A stretch of DNA of 64,000 nt, taken from NCBI GenBank assembly GCA_963920765.1, contig OY987242.1, forward strand, positions 14,966,002 to 15,030,001, written 5' to 3'. This document shows positions 25,559 to 37,477 of the stretch, piece by piece. The stretch's first letter is position 1. Each line of letters begins with the position of its first letter. Position numbers and translations under genes: made by a program. The stretch comes from Ulota crispa (lineage: Eukaryota; Streptophyta; Bryopsida; Orthotrichales; Orthotrichaceae). The notes under the pieces were generated by a model. The model was not told the origin of the DNA. It made no database searches and saw nothing but the letters and a program-made list of their open reading frames with translations.

Positions 25559-26539
25559 GAGCATCTCCATAGTCCTTGCATGTTCAAAGGATTCCATCTA
25601 TTTTTGAAACCCTCAAGCCTCATGGGTCAATATGTAAAAAAATTCAAGGGATAGGTGCAAGCACTAAGTGTTTTTTAGGGGGGTAATACTTCTTTTTTTC
25701 TTTTAAAATGCTATCTTTATATAATTTTCTGCTTTGGGTTATTAGAGAAGGGGCTTGCATTACTTATAATTCTAAATTGACATGAATAAATGATATGGTA
25801 ATTTAGATTAAAATAACTTCTACTAAATTTTTTTTCCTACATTAAATTTCTTTCAAACTTTTTATTTCCTCCACTAATGACTACTTACAACTATAACTTA
25901 GCATAAAAGTGTAGTCAATACTACTGTTGTATCTTCAATAAATTGTTAATGATACTCATTTACTAAGAGGGTATAAAATTATTGAACACTTTGAATATGC
26001 CACTCACAAGGCAACATCATTCAATACTTTTGGTCAAAATAATAATAAAAAGGAAAGTATCCAAGGTCTAATTTTTTTCTAATTGGACCTATTTTTCTTT
26101 ACCCTATAGACTATAGTAGTTTGAAGACATGTCATGGCATTTTTGTACCCTATACTGTAAAAAAGAAAATCACAATTTTTATCCTTGTTTTTATCTCAAA
26201 TGTTTTTTAGGCACCCTATCATTTGTTTGCACATAGTTTTCTACTATTGTTGCTCACTACCCTCCCCTAGCCTCAAGCTCCTTGATCTCCACCATGCTCT
26301 TCAAAAAGGTGGCTTTGCACTTCAATACACCTCATAAATAATCATTTGATCACTTACCAAGGAAAGTAGAGGATAAAGTTTACTAAACTTAGGATGCATA
26401 GTGATGAATAGTGTCTTGAACGGCCCTTGCTAGAAACTTGCTAGAAGTTATAAGACAAAGTGACTTGAGAAGGTTTTGAGAGAACCCTCAACACTTTTCA
26501 TCCACTTTGAGCGTGTTTGAGGCACTAGTGAAGATGTTC
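25559..26539. mobile_element. Harbinger-like GAGCATCTCC-family element with internal insertion
   Basis: Begins GAGCATCTCCATAG and ends GAAGATGTTC, flanked by TAA at 25556-25558 and TAA at 26540-26542. The last 270 bp align with the 330-bp family members (AGCTCCTTGATCTCCACCAT, then GAGGATAAAGTT, GATGAATAGTGT). Intact copies are about 305-335 bp. This one is 981 bp because about 640 bp of unrelated AT-rich sequence sits between roughly 25630 and 26268. I could not delimit that insert. Confidence 0.65.
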
Positions 26540-26542
26540 TAA

Positions 26543-28385
26543 AAGATAAAGGTCCACCCGATTTGTTGCAAGTAATGTAATGATTTTGAAACTATCAAAG
26601 CCACTTGGATACTCCTTTTATACATGCGTGGTGACGTGTCCATGGAATGTTCATTGCAAATTATCTAAATTATAAAGCGTGGATTTTCTTTGTCTTGGGT
26701 AATTCAAAATTCTTTATTTACATTGAAAATTGAAAATTCTTTTTGGAGAGGGGAAAAGAGAGAAAAAGGCATGAAAAAGGAGGTTGAAAAGTCACTTGTA
26801 AATTAAAGAGAAGGAGAGGAAAATAAAAATGAAAGGGAATATAAAAACCATGGCAAAGAGAGGAACAAGATGGATCAAACAAATAGGAAACAAAGAGAAA
26901 ATTAGCATGCGAAACTACACAAAAAATGAGCCAAGCATACTTGTGAATTATTGTAATAATCATGGGGGTTTTTTTTTTTTTCATTGGTCATACAACATGC
27001 ACCAAAGAACACGTGCAAGTTAGGGAAAAATGGAAAAAATTATTCATATGTGCATGTTCATCCATAAACTTCTAATTTTGATTTATGATGATGGACGTAT
27101 TCATTAAATCTATAAATAAAATACTACAAGTCCCAGCAAAGTTCAAATAAGAGAATTGCTCTACACTAATGTTCTTCACAATACCTTAACTTTAATTGTA
27201 TGCGAAAGGATGTTTTATTATGCATTATTAACAACAAATTGACGGAATGAAGAGAATGAAGATCTCTTGCAGTTTGCCCTTTAATAATTGGAGATCAAAG
27301 CCTTCGATGAGTTATCTTTTATTTTAGCTAGTGACCTAATAGTTAATAGGTACAAAATCATCATTATGATTTTGCCTAATAATTCCCTTCTATTAGTTAC
27401 AACCAAATAAACCTAGCCATCACCAAAAGGATTATCAATTAAGTATTGAGAAATTTCGAAGTGGAACTTGTTGGAATTGACTTGAAATGGAATGGTTGCA
27501 ATGTGTAATCTTCTTGGGCTTTTGTTACTTAAATCTTAAAGCCCAATTATCTCAAAAAAAAACTTTTGAACTAGAAGTCAAATTGAAAAGAAATTCCCCA
27601 GGAATTCCACCAAAGTGCACATTCTAGCAATATTAGATCCAATTGCAATAAAGTGCACTTACCCAATCAAAGTACTCTCAACAAAAGTATATTTTCTTGA
27701 AACTACTCGACTGTGAAATATGAGTGTTCATATGACAACGTGGGGTTAGGATGGAAAATCTCAGCACATCATAAGGGATAAGTAATCATCTACCCCCTAT
27801 TTTGGCGTTGTTTAGGTGTATCTTCCTCCATGGTCCTAGATGGAAGCAAGGTCTTTGAATGTAAATGTAAATTCAAAATTTCATATTTCAATCTTTTGAT
27901 AGTAAATATCTAAACTTTTTCATTTTTTGGTAGATGAAACTAGAGCTTTTCCACCTTGTCCCCACAGGCTAGAGTAAATCGACCCACTCATTGGCCGAGC
28001 CTAGGCGAATGGGGCCAAAAATTGGTCAATTGCTTTATGAGTTTGTGGGACCAAGGTGAAAAGATTCCCCTTTTGCACATTTCAAGAGCTACGAAAGGTT
28101 GGAAATTTATCATGAGGAGATTGGATTTGGGAATTTTAGATTCACATTTGGATTTAGGAACCTTAATTTTGTTTAGAACTAGGGAGGAGGATCCAATTGA
28201 ACAACTCCAAAATAGAAGACAACTTATAACTTATACCTTTGTTTGTAAGATTTTGGAGCTTTTCCACCCTAGCTAATAAACATGGATATGTAGCAAACAA
28301 AACCCGACGCCCCCATTTAGCCAGGCAAAGGGCAATGAGCGGGGGTTTGTTCAACTAGGCCGTTCCTACATCAATGCATGTGGAG
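26543..28385. other. Intergenic with a dispersed repeat fragment
   Basis: No gene recognised. About 28100-28170 (AGGAGATTGGATTTGGGAAT and GATTTAGGAACCTTAATTTT) reappears in reverse complement at about 33190-33270, so it is part of an old dispersed repeat. The ORF at 27956-28276 spans this repeat and is not credible as a host gene. Confidence 0.4.
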
Positions 28386-28388
28386 TAA

Positions 28389-28562
28389 GAGAATTTCTTG
28401 CAACCCTTCAATTACCAAGGTCCTTTCAATTGAATTTTTTCCATTTAAAAGGGGATGGCCACTTGTATCCCCAACAAAGCAACTCAACACACATTAGAAT
28501 TGATTACGTATCATCCAAAACGTAGAGGGGAATGGACATTTGAAGGATTGGAGGAGATGCTC
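28389..28562. mobile_element. Harbinger-like element, first of an abutting pair
   Basis: Left end GAGAATTTCTTGCAACCC after TAA (28386-28388), right end GGAGATGCTC before TAA (28563-28565). That TAA is at the same time the left target site of the next element, so the two are joined through a single TAA. Confidence 0.6.
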
Positions 28563-28565
28563 TAA

Positions 28566-28887
28566 GAGCATCTCAAGCAACCTTGCAATTATCCAAGTCC
28601 CTTCAATTCCTCTATGTCCCTTTAAGAGGGGATTGTCACATGTATCCCCAATAGTGCAACTTGCTAAGTATAGTGCCAACCAATCACAAGTCAAGTAACT
28701 TTCAAAAAGAATAAAGTAAGCTATGATGACAAGAAAGTATAGCTTGTAGATGGTTTAGAGACCCCTTCAAGTATGGTTTATTTGAAGGGGAAAAGAAAAT
28801 GTAGAGGCGACATGCTAGAATTGGTTGCTTCTCAATCATCCTAATTAGAGTGGGGCTTGGACATTTGGACGGTTGCAGAAGAGGCTC
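28566..28887. mobile_element. Harbinger-like element, second of an abutting pair
   Basis: Left end GAGCATCTCAAGCAACC and inward right end GAGCCTCTTCTGCAACC, with TAA at 28563-28565 and TAA at 28888-28890. The exact 3-bp TWA-type duplication and the end sequences support PIF/Harbinger (Tourist-like). No ORF is credible inside. Confidence 0.7.
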
Positions 28888-28909
28888 TAATGTGAGGTCA
28901 TCCTCAATC

Positions 28910-29384
28910 CACCCGACATAAAGGCCTAGTATATCAATCATGGTATATTAATAGAAAATAGTTCATCACACAATTATTATATGATCTGCAGAGCATGGAA
29001 ATTTTCATTATGAGAGTGCAATTAAATTTTGGTTTGGACATTGCATGATTTAGATATATCACATCAAATGTTAGCTAACTTCCAAAAAACTTAGAGGCCT
29101 TTTCAAATCAAGCCTAAATAAGGAAAATTTAGTAAAGTGAACAGCAATTGTACCAATCTTTACTAAAATTTCCTTATTTAGGCTTGATTTGGAGGGGCCT
29201 CTAAGTTTTTGGAAGTTAACTAACATTTGATGTAATATATCTAAATCTTGCAATGTCCAAACCAAAAATTTATTATACTTTTAGAATGAGAAATTTCATG
29301 CCCTTAAAATCATATAACTTTTGTGTGATGAACTATCTGCTATTAATAGATCAGGATTGATATACCGGGCCTTTATGCCGGGTG
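28910..29384. mobile_element. 475-bp fold-back element
   Basis: Two arms of roughly 235 bp. The left arm starts CACCCGACATAAAGGCCTAG and the inward right arm starts CACCCGGCATAAAGGCCCGG. Similarity runs through AGTTCATCACACAA, TTTGGTTTGGACATTGCA and CCTCTAAG...CAAGCCTAAATAAGGAAA to a short loop near 29145. Transcripts would form a long hairpin. A clear target duplication was not found, so the superfamily is open. Confidence 0.7.
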
Positions 29385-29891
29385 CTGAGCCCTGTAGATT
29401 GACAAACGGTTAAAGTTGACACATGGCGGCTGCATTGAAGGGAAGAGTGGTGATCTATACAGGGTCGGACACAGGGTTCTGTATATCGACCTGAATTGGT
29501 ATGCATTCAAATCCAATCCCTACAGTGTGGCAATCACGGCGTCCTATAAGTTTCCGATTATCGATTACCAATTATTGAACAAGTGGCTACATACACTGCC
29601 CCTTTGCCAAATATTCAAGGCCCACACTTTGGTAGTCACATTTATTTTTGTCACAACAAAAAGAACCGGTACCAGCAGTTGGCTGTTGGTTTGCTAAATT
29701 TACTGGCTTTTGAGAACACTGGCGAAGTGTGCGGCTGGAGAAGCGAGGAGTGACAGTCTTCTTATAACTCACAGATTTCGCATGGATAGCTCATTCAGCA
29801 ATTGTCCCCAGTTTCCCGCCACCCTGGACCTTTTTATTCACTCAAAGTGAGTGTCGAACTGCACTGCACGAGTTATTTGTGATGCTTACAC
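29385..29891. other. Higher-GC intergenic segment with an unrecognised ORF
   Basis: GC is visibly raised compared with the flanks. The frame 29416-29697 is open for 93 codons but starts with TTG, and I recognise no family. A short ATG-started frame (MAAALKGRVVIYTG...) at 29423 stops after 23 codons. It could be a fragment of a gene or captured DNA between two transposons. Confidence 0.25.
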
Positions 29892-30200
29892 GAGCATCTT
29901 CACCATTACTTACCACACCTGACGCGCTCAAAATTTACATCTATTTTGGAAGGGTCCTCAAAATCCTTTTTTCCACCCTTGCACTTCAAGCTGTCCCAAA
30001 AATAATCATTTTGATCATTCACCAAGGTGAATGTAAGATAAAGCTCACTAAACTTAGGTATAAGTAGTGTTTGAAGGGTCATTGCTTTGACATGCTAGGA
30101 TGAGTGCTATGAAAGAAATTTGAAGAACTTGGAGAACTTATCATCCAAGTTTGGCGAGTGTCAGTTGTCAAGCCCTCAACATATATTGGTGGAGATGCTC
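29892..30200. mobile_element. Harbinger-like GAGCATCTCC-family element, intact
   Basis: Starts GAGCATCTTCACC and ends GGTGGAGATGCTC. It shares the interior with 38315-38645 and 43313-43616 (TTTGGAAGGGTCCTCAAAAT, AGGATAAAGCTCA-like, GTTTGAAGGGTCATTGCT). The target duplication is not exact (CAC against TAC). Confidence 0.6.
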
Positions 30201-30624
30201 TACGGGCCTCCTTTCATGTGAAGGGGTGGGGGTGATTTTGTAAAAGCAAGACTGGTTGTGGATGGAGAATCCCCAAGTCGGAGCTCCCAGTTTTTGTGTT
30301 TGGCATTTCTATGTGAAAGAAGGTGGTGCAAATAACAATAATACCCTCACCAATGATAATCAAAAACAAGAAAAAAGAAAAATAGAACTCTAAAGTGACC
30401 AATACATTGGTGGAAAGTCACCAAAAGGACTTAATAGATTGAAGTTGCTTCTATACACACCAATTGAGAGAACTATTGTTGTTTAGCACTTGTCCCAATC
30501 AGTGATGTTGCATAGCTCCATGGCTGCATGGAAGAATGCCCTAAATGGACTAAAGAAGTGAAGAACCAGCTAGGTATATTGCACATCTATGTTTGTGAAA
30601 CCATGGTGGAAAAGCTCATAATGT

Positions 30625-31564
30625 TTAACCCCTAAAGGCCTAGTTGTCCCTTGGGGGACAGATGGATTTTGTGCATGTACCTATAGCTAATATAGTTTTT
30701 GTGATTTTTTTAAACTTTTATTGAAGGTGGGGAATTCCAAGACCTACACGGGCATCTAATTTTTTTTGTCATTGTGACATTTGATGAAGAAGTTATGCAA
30801 AAATTTCTATTGCTTGGGGGAGGGAGGACAATCTAGGTAGCCCAAAAACTTCTTAAAAATTTGTATTTTCTAAAAATAGAAATATGAAATTGGTTCTTTA
30901 GATTTTTTTTCATATGTGGGAAGCTTTGAATCATTCAACTTCAATCAATGAGATGAAGGTTATGAGATGTTTTAGTTTGTGGGCAGTTATGGATTCTCTA
31001 CTCTAAAATAAACTTTGAAGTCCTTTATCTTCCGCAATTTTCAATAGTTTGGAAAAAAACTAAACCTAAGGAATTAGATTGTTTATTACAACATTACAAC
31101 TGTTGGGATATGCATTTTTCATTTTAATAATTAAATTCTTAACAATTTAGTGATTTGACTCATTTTCTACTTCTTATTACTTACTATTTTTCCCCATGTG
31201 TCTGTATAGTTCCAATTGATTTGAAAATTCTCCCATACATGCCTAACTTGGTCTTCTACATAGAAAAAAAAAACCTCAACATTGTGTAGAGTAATTTTTT
31301 TCATGTAAGAGTGGTCAAAGGCTTCTAAATTTTTTGAATAGTACAAAAAAAAACCTTTTTTCTCACTTTAGATGTAAATATCTCCCTCCTCTCAATCTAG
31401 AATGACTTGATTTTTTTGACAAGTACCTCTTCTAGTCTAAGGCAAGATCTTACGGTTGGATTTGCAAAACAAACATTATTTCCTACTTTGCTACTCATTC
31501 CCTCCAAAGTGGCAGTTAACAGTGACTTTTACTAGAAGAATGGGCTTGGGCCTTTAGGGGTTAA
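30625..31564. mobile_element. TTAA element B (940 bp)
   Basis: TTAA at 30625-30628 and 31561-31564. Left end CCCCTAAAGGCC and inward right end CCCCTAAAGGCC are identical over 12 bp. A hairpin TGTCCC-TTGG-GGGACA follows at 30645-30660. The interior is clearly related to element C (AATTGGTTCTTTAGATTT, GGGAAGCTTTG, CAATGAGATGAA, GGATTCTCTACTCTAAAATA), so B and C are copies of one family. Confidence 0.75.
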
Positions 31565-31586
31565 ATACAAGGGCTAAGTAAAAAAA

Positions 31587-31968
31587 GGACCGACCAAGTG
31601 GACACCTCCCAATTGCTACGCAGACACCCTCCATAGCCAAATCTATTAAATTTGAAATTATTATTACGTTGAAATATGAAATAAAATCAAAGCAATACTT
31701 TAGCATACATTTGCGTTTACAAGTGTTGTAACATACAACAAATTTATCTCATTTGTGACATGGCTAGGAGTCAAATTAGTTGCTCCCTTTATTTACTAGT
31801 TTGACTTTTGATCGCGTCACAAACGAGGCAAATCTGTTGCATGTTTGCAGCACTTGTAAAAGCAGATGTACGTTGAAGTATTGCTTTGATTTTATTTCAT
31901 ACTTCAACATAATAATAATCTCAAATTTAATAGATTTGGCTATGGGGGGTGTCCACCTAGTCGGTCTC
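31587..31968. mobile_element. hAT-like fold-back element, copy 1 (382 bp)
   Basis: Arms of about 180 bp pair across the element (TTGCGTTTACAAGTGTTG on the left, CAGCACTTGTAAAAGC on the right). The ends are GGACCGACC and its inward partner GAGACCGAC. An 8-bp duplication TAAAAAAA flanks it at 31579-31586 and 31969-31976. An 8-bp TSD suggests hAT. It lies 22 bp from TTAA element B. A better-preserved relative is at 54040-54438. Confidence 0.7.
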
Positions 31969-32028
31969 TAAAAAAAATGTCTCTAGTTTTGGAATTGATC
32001 AGCTTTATTTTTTCGTTATGGTTCTAGA

Positions 32029-32828
32029 TTAACCCTTGAGCGCCCAAAGTGAAAACGAGAAAATGAGGCCATGAGTGACCATGCTCAAAAACATTGTACG
32101 CCCCTAACTAGGAACTTAGATCAAGGAGGATTCACCACTAAAATAGCAAAAAGGATGCTTGATGCACCCAACCAGAAATTTGCAAAATTTTTGACTGCAC
32201 CACTTTGTAAATTATGATAGTCAAAGTATAGTTGACTATGTGGCAACCGACCAATTTTGGGGGGGTTTGTGACTTTGGACGCAAAAATTCATGCCTCAAA
32301 GGAGGCTCTTTTTGATGAAATTTAGGCAGGGGGTGCAATTTACAAGCCTATCGCTTGCTACCAAATTTGGTGATGTTCTGACATCCACAAGGTGCTTTTT
32401 GAGAGGCTTGAAGCTGCAAGGCTCACACGGCATGGTGGACAATAGATAGGGATAAGTACAACCTTGACCTCCACTAGGGCACAGCTCTTGGCAGTATAGC
32501 TGCAAAACCCTTCTTTAGTCTGATGCATTTGTGCCAAAACACCCCTTACGGTATGGAACTGGCAATATTTGGTGGTCTCTATCCTTGCACCCAAACCCTA
32601 AATTGCACAAAATGACAATTTGGTGAATTATTGTCATACTTGACTTGCACAATCCACGCTTGTACAAGTGGCAACATCCCATCATCCACTCTGTGGCATG
32701 AGAGTAGTACTATACCCTAAACCCAAGTACAGTTCCCGGCTAGTACCCCTAATGTGAACAAGATTCTTTACAGTTTAAGTATGATTTTGGACGCAACAAT
32801 TTGAGGCGCTGGGGCACGCAGGGGTTAA
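32029..32828. mobile_element. TTAA element F (800 bp)
   Basis: TTAA at 32029-32032 and 32825-32828. The left end CCCTTGAGCGCCC and the inward right end CCCCTGCGTGCCCCAGCGCC are related but gapped. It is the most diverged member, so the borders are less certain. Overlapping minus-strand ORFs (32138-32594) are unrecognised. Confidence 0.5.
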
Positions 32829-33992
32829 GGGTCAATTCATATGGTCTATGTCCAATTTCAAAGTGGCGCAGTTCACATTCCAATGAGGCATTAGTTGAAC
32901 TTAGGTTCTAACTAAGGCATAGCATAAAGTCTTTGAGCTTAGTTTCGAATTAACAAACTGGATTCATGTTCTTGAATTGGATGAACCCATTATGGTATTT
33001 AAATTTTCTTTTTGGCTTGAGTCCAAATTTAGCGCCAAAAAAATTGCCACACAAGCGGCAATGTCATCAACAAGATCGATTTTTCACTATAAAGCCATTT
33101 GGCTCAATTGATGTTCCAAATTGAAAACTTGAACAATCCCATTGGTTCATTTTGGTGACTCTCAAATTGGACCAACAATGGGACTCTAACATAAAATAAC
33201 CCAAAACCAAGGTCCCTAAATCCAAATAAGGACTCCGATCTCCCAAATTCAATCTCCTTGTGATAAATTTCTAAAGTCTAACTTCTTTTTCTTTTTCTTT
33301 TTCTTTTTTTTTTTTTTTTTTTTTTTCACACAGCTCCTATGATGGCCTCCAAAAACACTTCTGTGCAGTATGCCAAGCCCAAAAAATTGAATGGTATCGA
33401 TTTTTCCTTCTAGTAAAGTACAGAATGAAATTATTAGATTTGGATAGAAATACTTAACTCTATTACATATATATTTTTTCCATTCTAACGCTTTGAATTA
33501 TGAAAAATGAAAGAAGAAATGAAGTTAGTACTGTAGTTCCTCTCAGCCTTTGGGGAGACATTTTGGCTTCTAAAATCAGGCATTTTCTACTATCAATTCG
33601 TGTTTCACTAGATTGCACCTACTGTTTTATATATTTATACCATAATTTACTAAAACCAGTTTTTTTTGGGTGTAATTTAACTAATTTTTAACCAATAATT
33701 CCAAATTCAACTAACTTTATGAAATTTTAACCAACTGGCAATACACTAAATGCGGATTCTCCCCAAAGATTGGTTCCCAGTTTTCACCCTTCAGTTCTCA
33801 CCCTTCAATTGCTCATATGTCAACTGCAGTAAAACTGACAAGACGTTGGAACCAGGACTGTTCCTTCTCTATTTGCCAATGCCAATTATTTGCACAAAAA
33901 CTCTTTGTCATCCGGAGCTTTTCAGGCAATGACAAATTATTGCCTAAAAATATTCCTGAAATAAGATCTTCAAATTTTGCAAGTTGTCAAAC
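32829..33992. other. Intergenic, dispersed repeat and pyrimidine tract
   Basis: About 33190-33270 is the reverse-complement relative of 28100-28170. A (TTTCTT)n tract grading into poly-T lies at 33283-33326. No gene was recognised. Confidence 0.45.
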
Positions 33993-34323
33993 ATTACTAG
34001 GGATTTGGACCCCCAAAGGGGCTGTGAGTTTCTCTGTTTCCGATGTTGGGAACCAGCCCCTCTTGGTTGTCAGAACAATTAATTTATAAAAAAAGAGTCA
34101 AATAAAAAGTCACATAAAATAAGTCTTAGAAAGAAATAAGAAATTTTTTGAATTTTTTTTTTGAATTTTTTTTTCGAAAATAAAAAATAAAAAAATAATA
34201 CAGGCTGACATGGTCGCCCTAATGCCAACCTAACCTGCAACAGACTGCCGATGTGGAAGGTGTTCCCAAGTTCCCATGGATCTAGGGAAAGGGGCCTCTT
34301 TGGGGGTCCAAATCCCTTGTAAT
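33993..34323. mobile_element. MITE with ~30-bp TIRs (331 bp)
   Basis: Left end ATTACTAGGGATTTGGACCC and inward right end ATTACAAGGGATTTGGACCC continue through CCCAAAG. The target duplication is unclear. A poly-T/A-rich middle and the ORF 34079-34378 (low complexity) give no coding signal. Confidence 0.65.
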
Positions 34324-34564
34324 ATTTTTCTTCCATTTTTATATAAACTAGAAATATCTTCATAAAATCATGAAGCACTTAATGATCAGATTATTGACAC
34401 GGTTTAAGAAATAGACAAAAATGATTGCTTTGTTAGCATACTTGGATGCACTTCATCTGTTTCATACAACTTCTTTTATAATTACCATTCATTGCCAATT
34501 GGCTCTCTTTCGGTTAAGGTTTCCAATTCAAGCCTTCAAATGGCTTCAATATAATACAATTATC

Positions 34565-35496
34565 TTAACCCTAAGCACTAAACACCCTTTTTTTGGCAAC
34601 ATAGCAATTTTGGGCAGCTCACTTCTAATGGGGGTTTCATTTTCTTCTTTAAAATTTTCACACATGATGTGTCCAAGGAGTAGCTTTAAGGTCCGACAAA
34701 TTTCATAACTTTTAACTTCATGGTTCAAAAGTTATTACATGATATGTAGTTTTCTTTGCTCGGCGGGCAGCCAAGAAACTTCTTTAAAAATTACATTTTC
34801 TAAAGTTTGTTTTTTGAAATTGGTTCTTTAGATTTATATATACTTGGGAAGCTTTGGATCATTCCATTTTGATCAATGAGATGAAAGTTATGAGGAGATT
34901 TTGTTTGCAAGCAGTTATGGATTCTCTACTCTAAAATAAACTTTGAAGTCCATTAATTTACTCAATTTTCAACATTTTAGAAAAAAACAAAATCCAAAGA
35001 TGTAGATTGTTTATCACAACATGATGACCATTGGAATTGGAAATTTTCATTTCCATAATTAAGTTCTTAACAATTTAGTAGATTGAATCATTCTCTACTT
35101 CTTTTAACTTACTATTGTTTTTCCATGTGTTGTACAATTCCAAATGATTTGAAAAATTTCAAGTATGTACCCAACTTGCTTTGAAGAGAAAATCCAAAAA
35201 ACTACAACCATTTTGGAGTTTTTTCATAAAAAGATGACATTGTGAAGTGCAGCTGCCTGGATTTTTGCAAGAGACAAAAAATGGCTTTTTGTCAGATCAA
35301 ACCCAAATATCTAACAATCTACATGGTGAAAACTCCTGATTTTTTTATCACAACTTTTGATACTAGTGTAGTACAAGATCCTCTGGCTACATTTGTCAAA
35401 CAACGTTTTTTTTTTCTAAAATTTGGTACTTGTACTAGAAATGGCAGTTTTGGAGCAGTTTTGGTGAAAATTTGAGCTTAGTGCTTTTGGGGTTAA
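34565..35496. mobile_element. TTAA element C (932 bp)
   Basis: TTAA at 34565-34568 and 35493-35496. Left end CCCTAAGCACTAA and inward right end CCCCAAAAGCACTAA share AGCACTAA. The interior matches element B. The right part has the family block GCAGTTTTGGAG before the end, also seen in D and E. Confidence 0.7.
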
Positions 35497-35720
35497 AACT
35501 TAAACCTTGTTTTGCACCCATTGTAATCTAGTGTTTTTTATTTATAAAGTAACTAAAAGTAAGTGCACTAATTATTGAGTAACAACAATAAACTCTAAAG
35601 CATCTTAAGTGGTTGTTTCTCTATTTTATATCCAAAAGCTGCCAATTTGCATTAGAAATTTTGGGTAACTCCAAAAAGAACAAAAACTTCTATACTCATC
35701 ATCATTCAATCACAAATATC

Positions 35721-36607
35721 TTAACCCCTAAAGCCCCAAAAGTCTCCTAGGGGGACTTTTGGGATTTTGGGTAGGCTTGTGTGACCTCAATGTTTTACAT
35801 GATTTTTTGAAACTTTTTATGAGTGTATAGGAATGTATAAGGTTTGTGAGATGCAAAAAATCTTGTGATTATGTCACACGGTTCATAAGTTATGGGCTTC
35901 TTTTGGCCAAAAGCAATTTGAGGGGCAACTTGGGCAAGGGAGAAAACATTGACTTTGAAGGGGGGGGGGGAGCAAGGAGGGGTTGCCACATGTTGTTCTA
36001 GTGGTCTCCATTATTCCCCTTTCATTTCCAATTAGGAGATCACATTGGGCTTTGGGAGCTTCTAAATTTTAGAGTTTTTAAGGATTTCAACTTTTTTTTT
36101 TGACATTTGAAGTACATGTTCATCTTCAAACATACCATTTGGATTTCCCATATCTAAAAATAAGTGGTGGGAAACTTCACTCAAAAACGTCATAGTGTAT
36201 TAGCAAAACTTGTCATATAGTGGCATTGCAATATTTTTTAGGTTGTGTTTTGTGTCTTTGATTGCCTTGAAAATTGGTGTACAAAGGTCTCACTTGATTA
36301 CCTATAAGAAAAAATTACAACTTCAAGGTCTGTAGTGCAAAAAAATCAGCAAATGACAGTAAAAGCCATCTAAATTTTTTGGGCACAATGGAAAAAAAAA
36401 AACTTTTCCCTTCAAATGCTTATAACTTTCAATCCGTAGAGTCAAATGTCACAAAATTTTTACCACTTCTTCTTCTACAAGTGCATTACAAGATCATATG
36501 ATTAGATTTTCAAGAATAAAATTTTGTTGAATTTTTTGGTGAACGCAGCAATAGGGGCAGTTTTGAGTGGTTTTTGGGTGAAAATGGCCTTAGTAGTTTA
36601 GAGGTTA
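35721..36607. mobile_element. TTAA element D (887 bp)
   Basis: TTAA at 35721-35724 and 36604-36607. Left end CCCCTAAAGCCCC, inward right end CCTCTAAACTACTAAGGCC. A strong hairpin AAAAGTCTCC/GGGGGACTTTT lies at 35738-35760. The GGGATTTTGGG and GGGGCAGTTTTGAGTG blocks are shared with sisters. Confidence 0.65.
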
Positions 36608-36779
36608 AAATCCGCGTGACCATTTTGGATTTTTTTGGGTAGCACCATCTTGAAGCCTTGAAGTTCAAAACTCTACAATTACAATTTTATTTTGATGTTC
36701 AATAATGATCTTACGAGTACAATTCAAAAACTTCAAAATTGCATCCAAAAACAAGAAAAACACCCTTAGGCATTTAGAG

Positions 36780-37086
36780 CATCTCCACCGGTGGCTCTAG
36801 CTCGCTCAAAGTGGATGAAAAGTAAACATGCCCCTCTTAGGCCCCTCTCAAACTCTCTTATTTGGCAAGTCTAACAAGCCACTCTCCAAACCACTATTCA
36901 TGCACTATTCACCCTAAGTTTAATGAGCTTTATTCTCTACATCCCTAGATAAGTGGTCAACTGCTTATTTATGGAGTGTATTTGAGTGCAAGGCAACCTT
37001 TCAAAGAGCATGGGTGGAGATTGAGAGCCTTTAGGTCTTGCCAAACTAGATGGAAAACTTTGAGCGAATCTAGACCGATGGAGATG
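36780..37086. mobile_element. Harbinger-like element, first of a three-element chain
   Basis: Starts GAGCATCTCCACCGGTG after TTA and ends CCGATGGAGATGC. It is in reverse orientation relative to 38315-38645 (CATGGGTGGAGATTGAGAGC is the complement of the GATCTCCACCCATG block). The next element begins 4-5 bp further on. Confidence 0.6.
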
Positions 37087-37090
37087 CATT

Positions 37091-37472
37091 AGAGCATCTC
37101 TTGCAACACGCTTTCCAAGCCCTAGAAAAATGAGGTTTCACGGGAAGAATGACACGAACCTTCCCAGCAAGGCTTGAAGTTCTCCTGTAGCCCTGAAACC
37201 TTCCAAACTTCCACTTGCACTACAACGAATCGCACGCGTACACCTGGCTATGGAGTGGGGTCATGCGTAAACAGTACATGAACAGTGCTTGTATAGTGCT
37301 TGGCAGGGACCGTGAAGGAGGCCTAGAGAAAGCTTGAATTTAACAAGAACCAGGCTCAATGTGAAGGCCTCGCGACCTGCACAACGACGCATTGAGTGTT
37401 GTTGGGGACTTGAAACGCAAAAGCCGTTACAGCTAGGGAGCGCGGGGCTGTTTTGACGTGCTGCAACAAATG
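37091..37472. mobile_element. Harbinger-like element, second of chain
   Basis: Left AGCATCTCTTGCAACACG and inward right AGCATTTGTTGCAGCACG match with few changes. The body is markedly GC-richer than the other elements. It is joined to its neighbours through short TWA spacers. Confidence 0.6.
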
Positions 37473-37477
37473 CTATA

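Noticed and set aside
25630..26268. Separate transposon inside the 25559 element
   Set aside because: An extra 640 bp is certainly present relative to intact relatives, but no inverted ends or duplicated target could be fixed, so it is not listed on its own.
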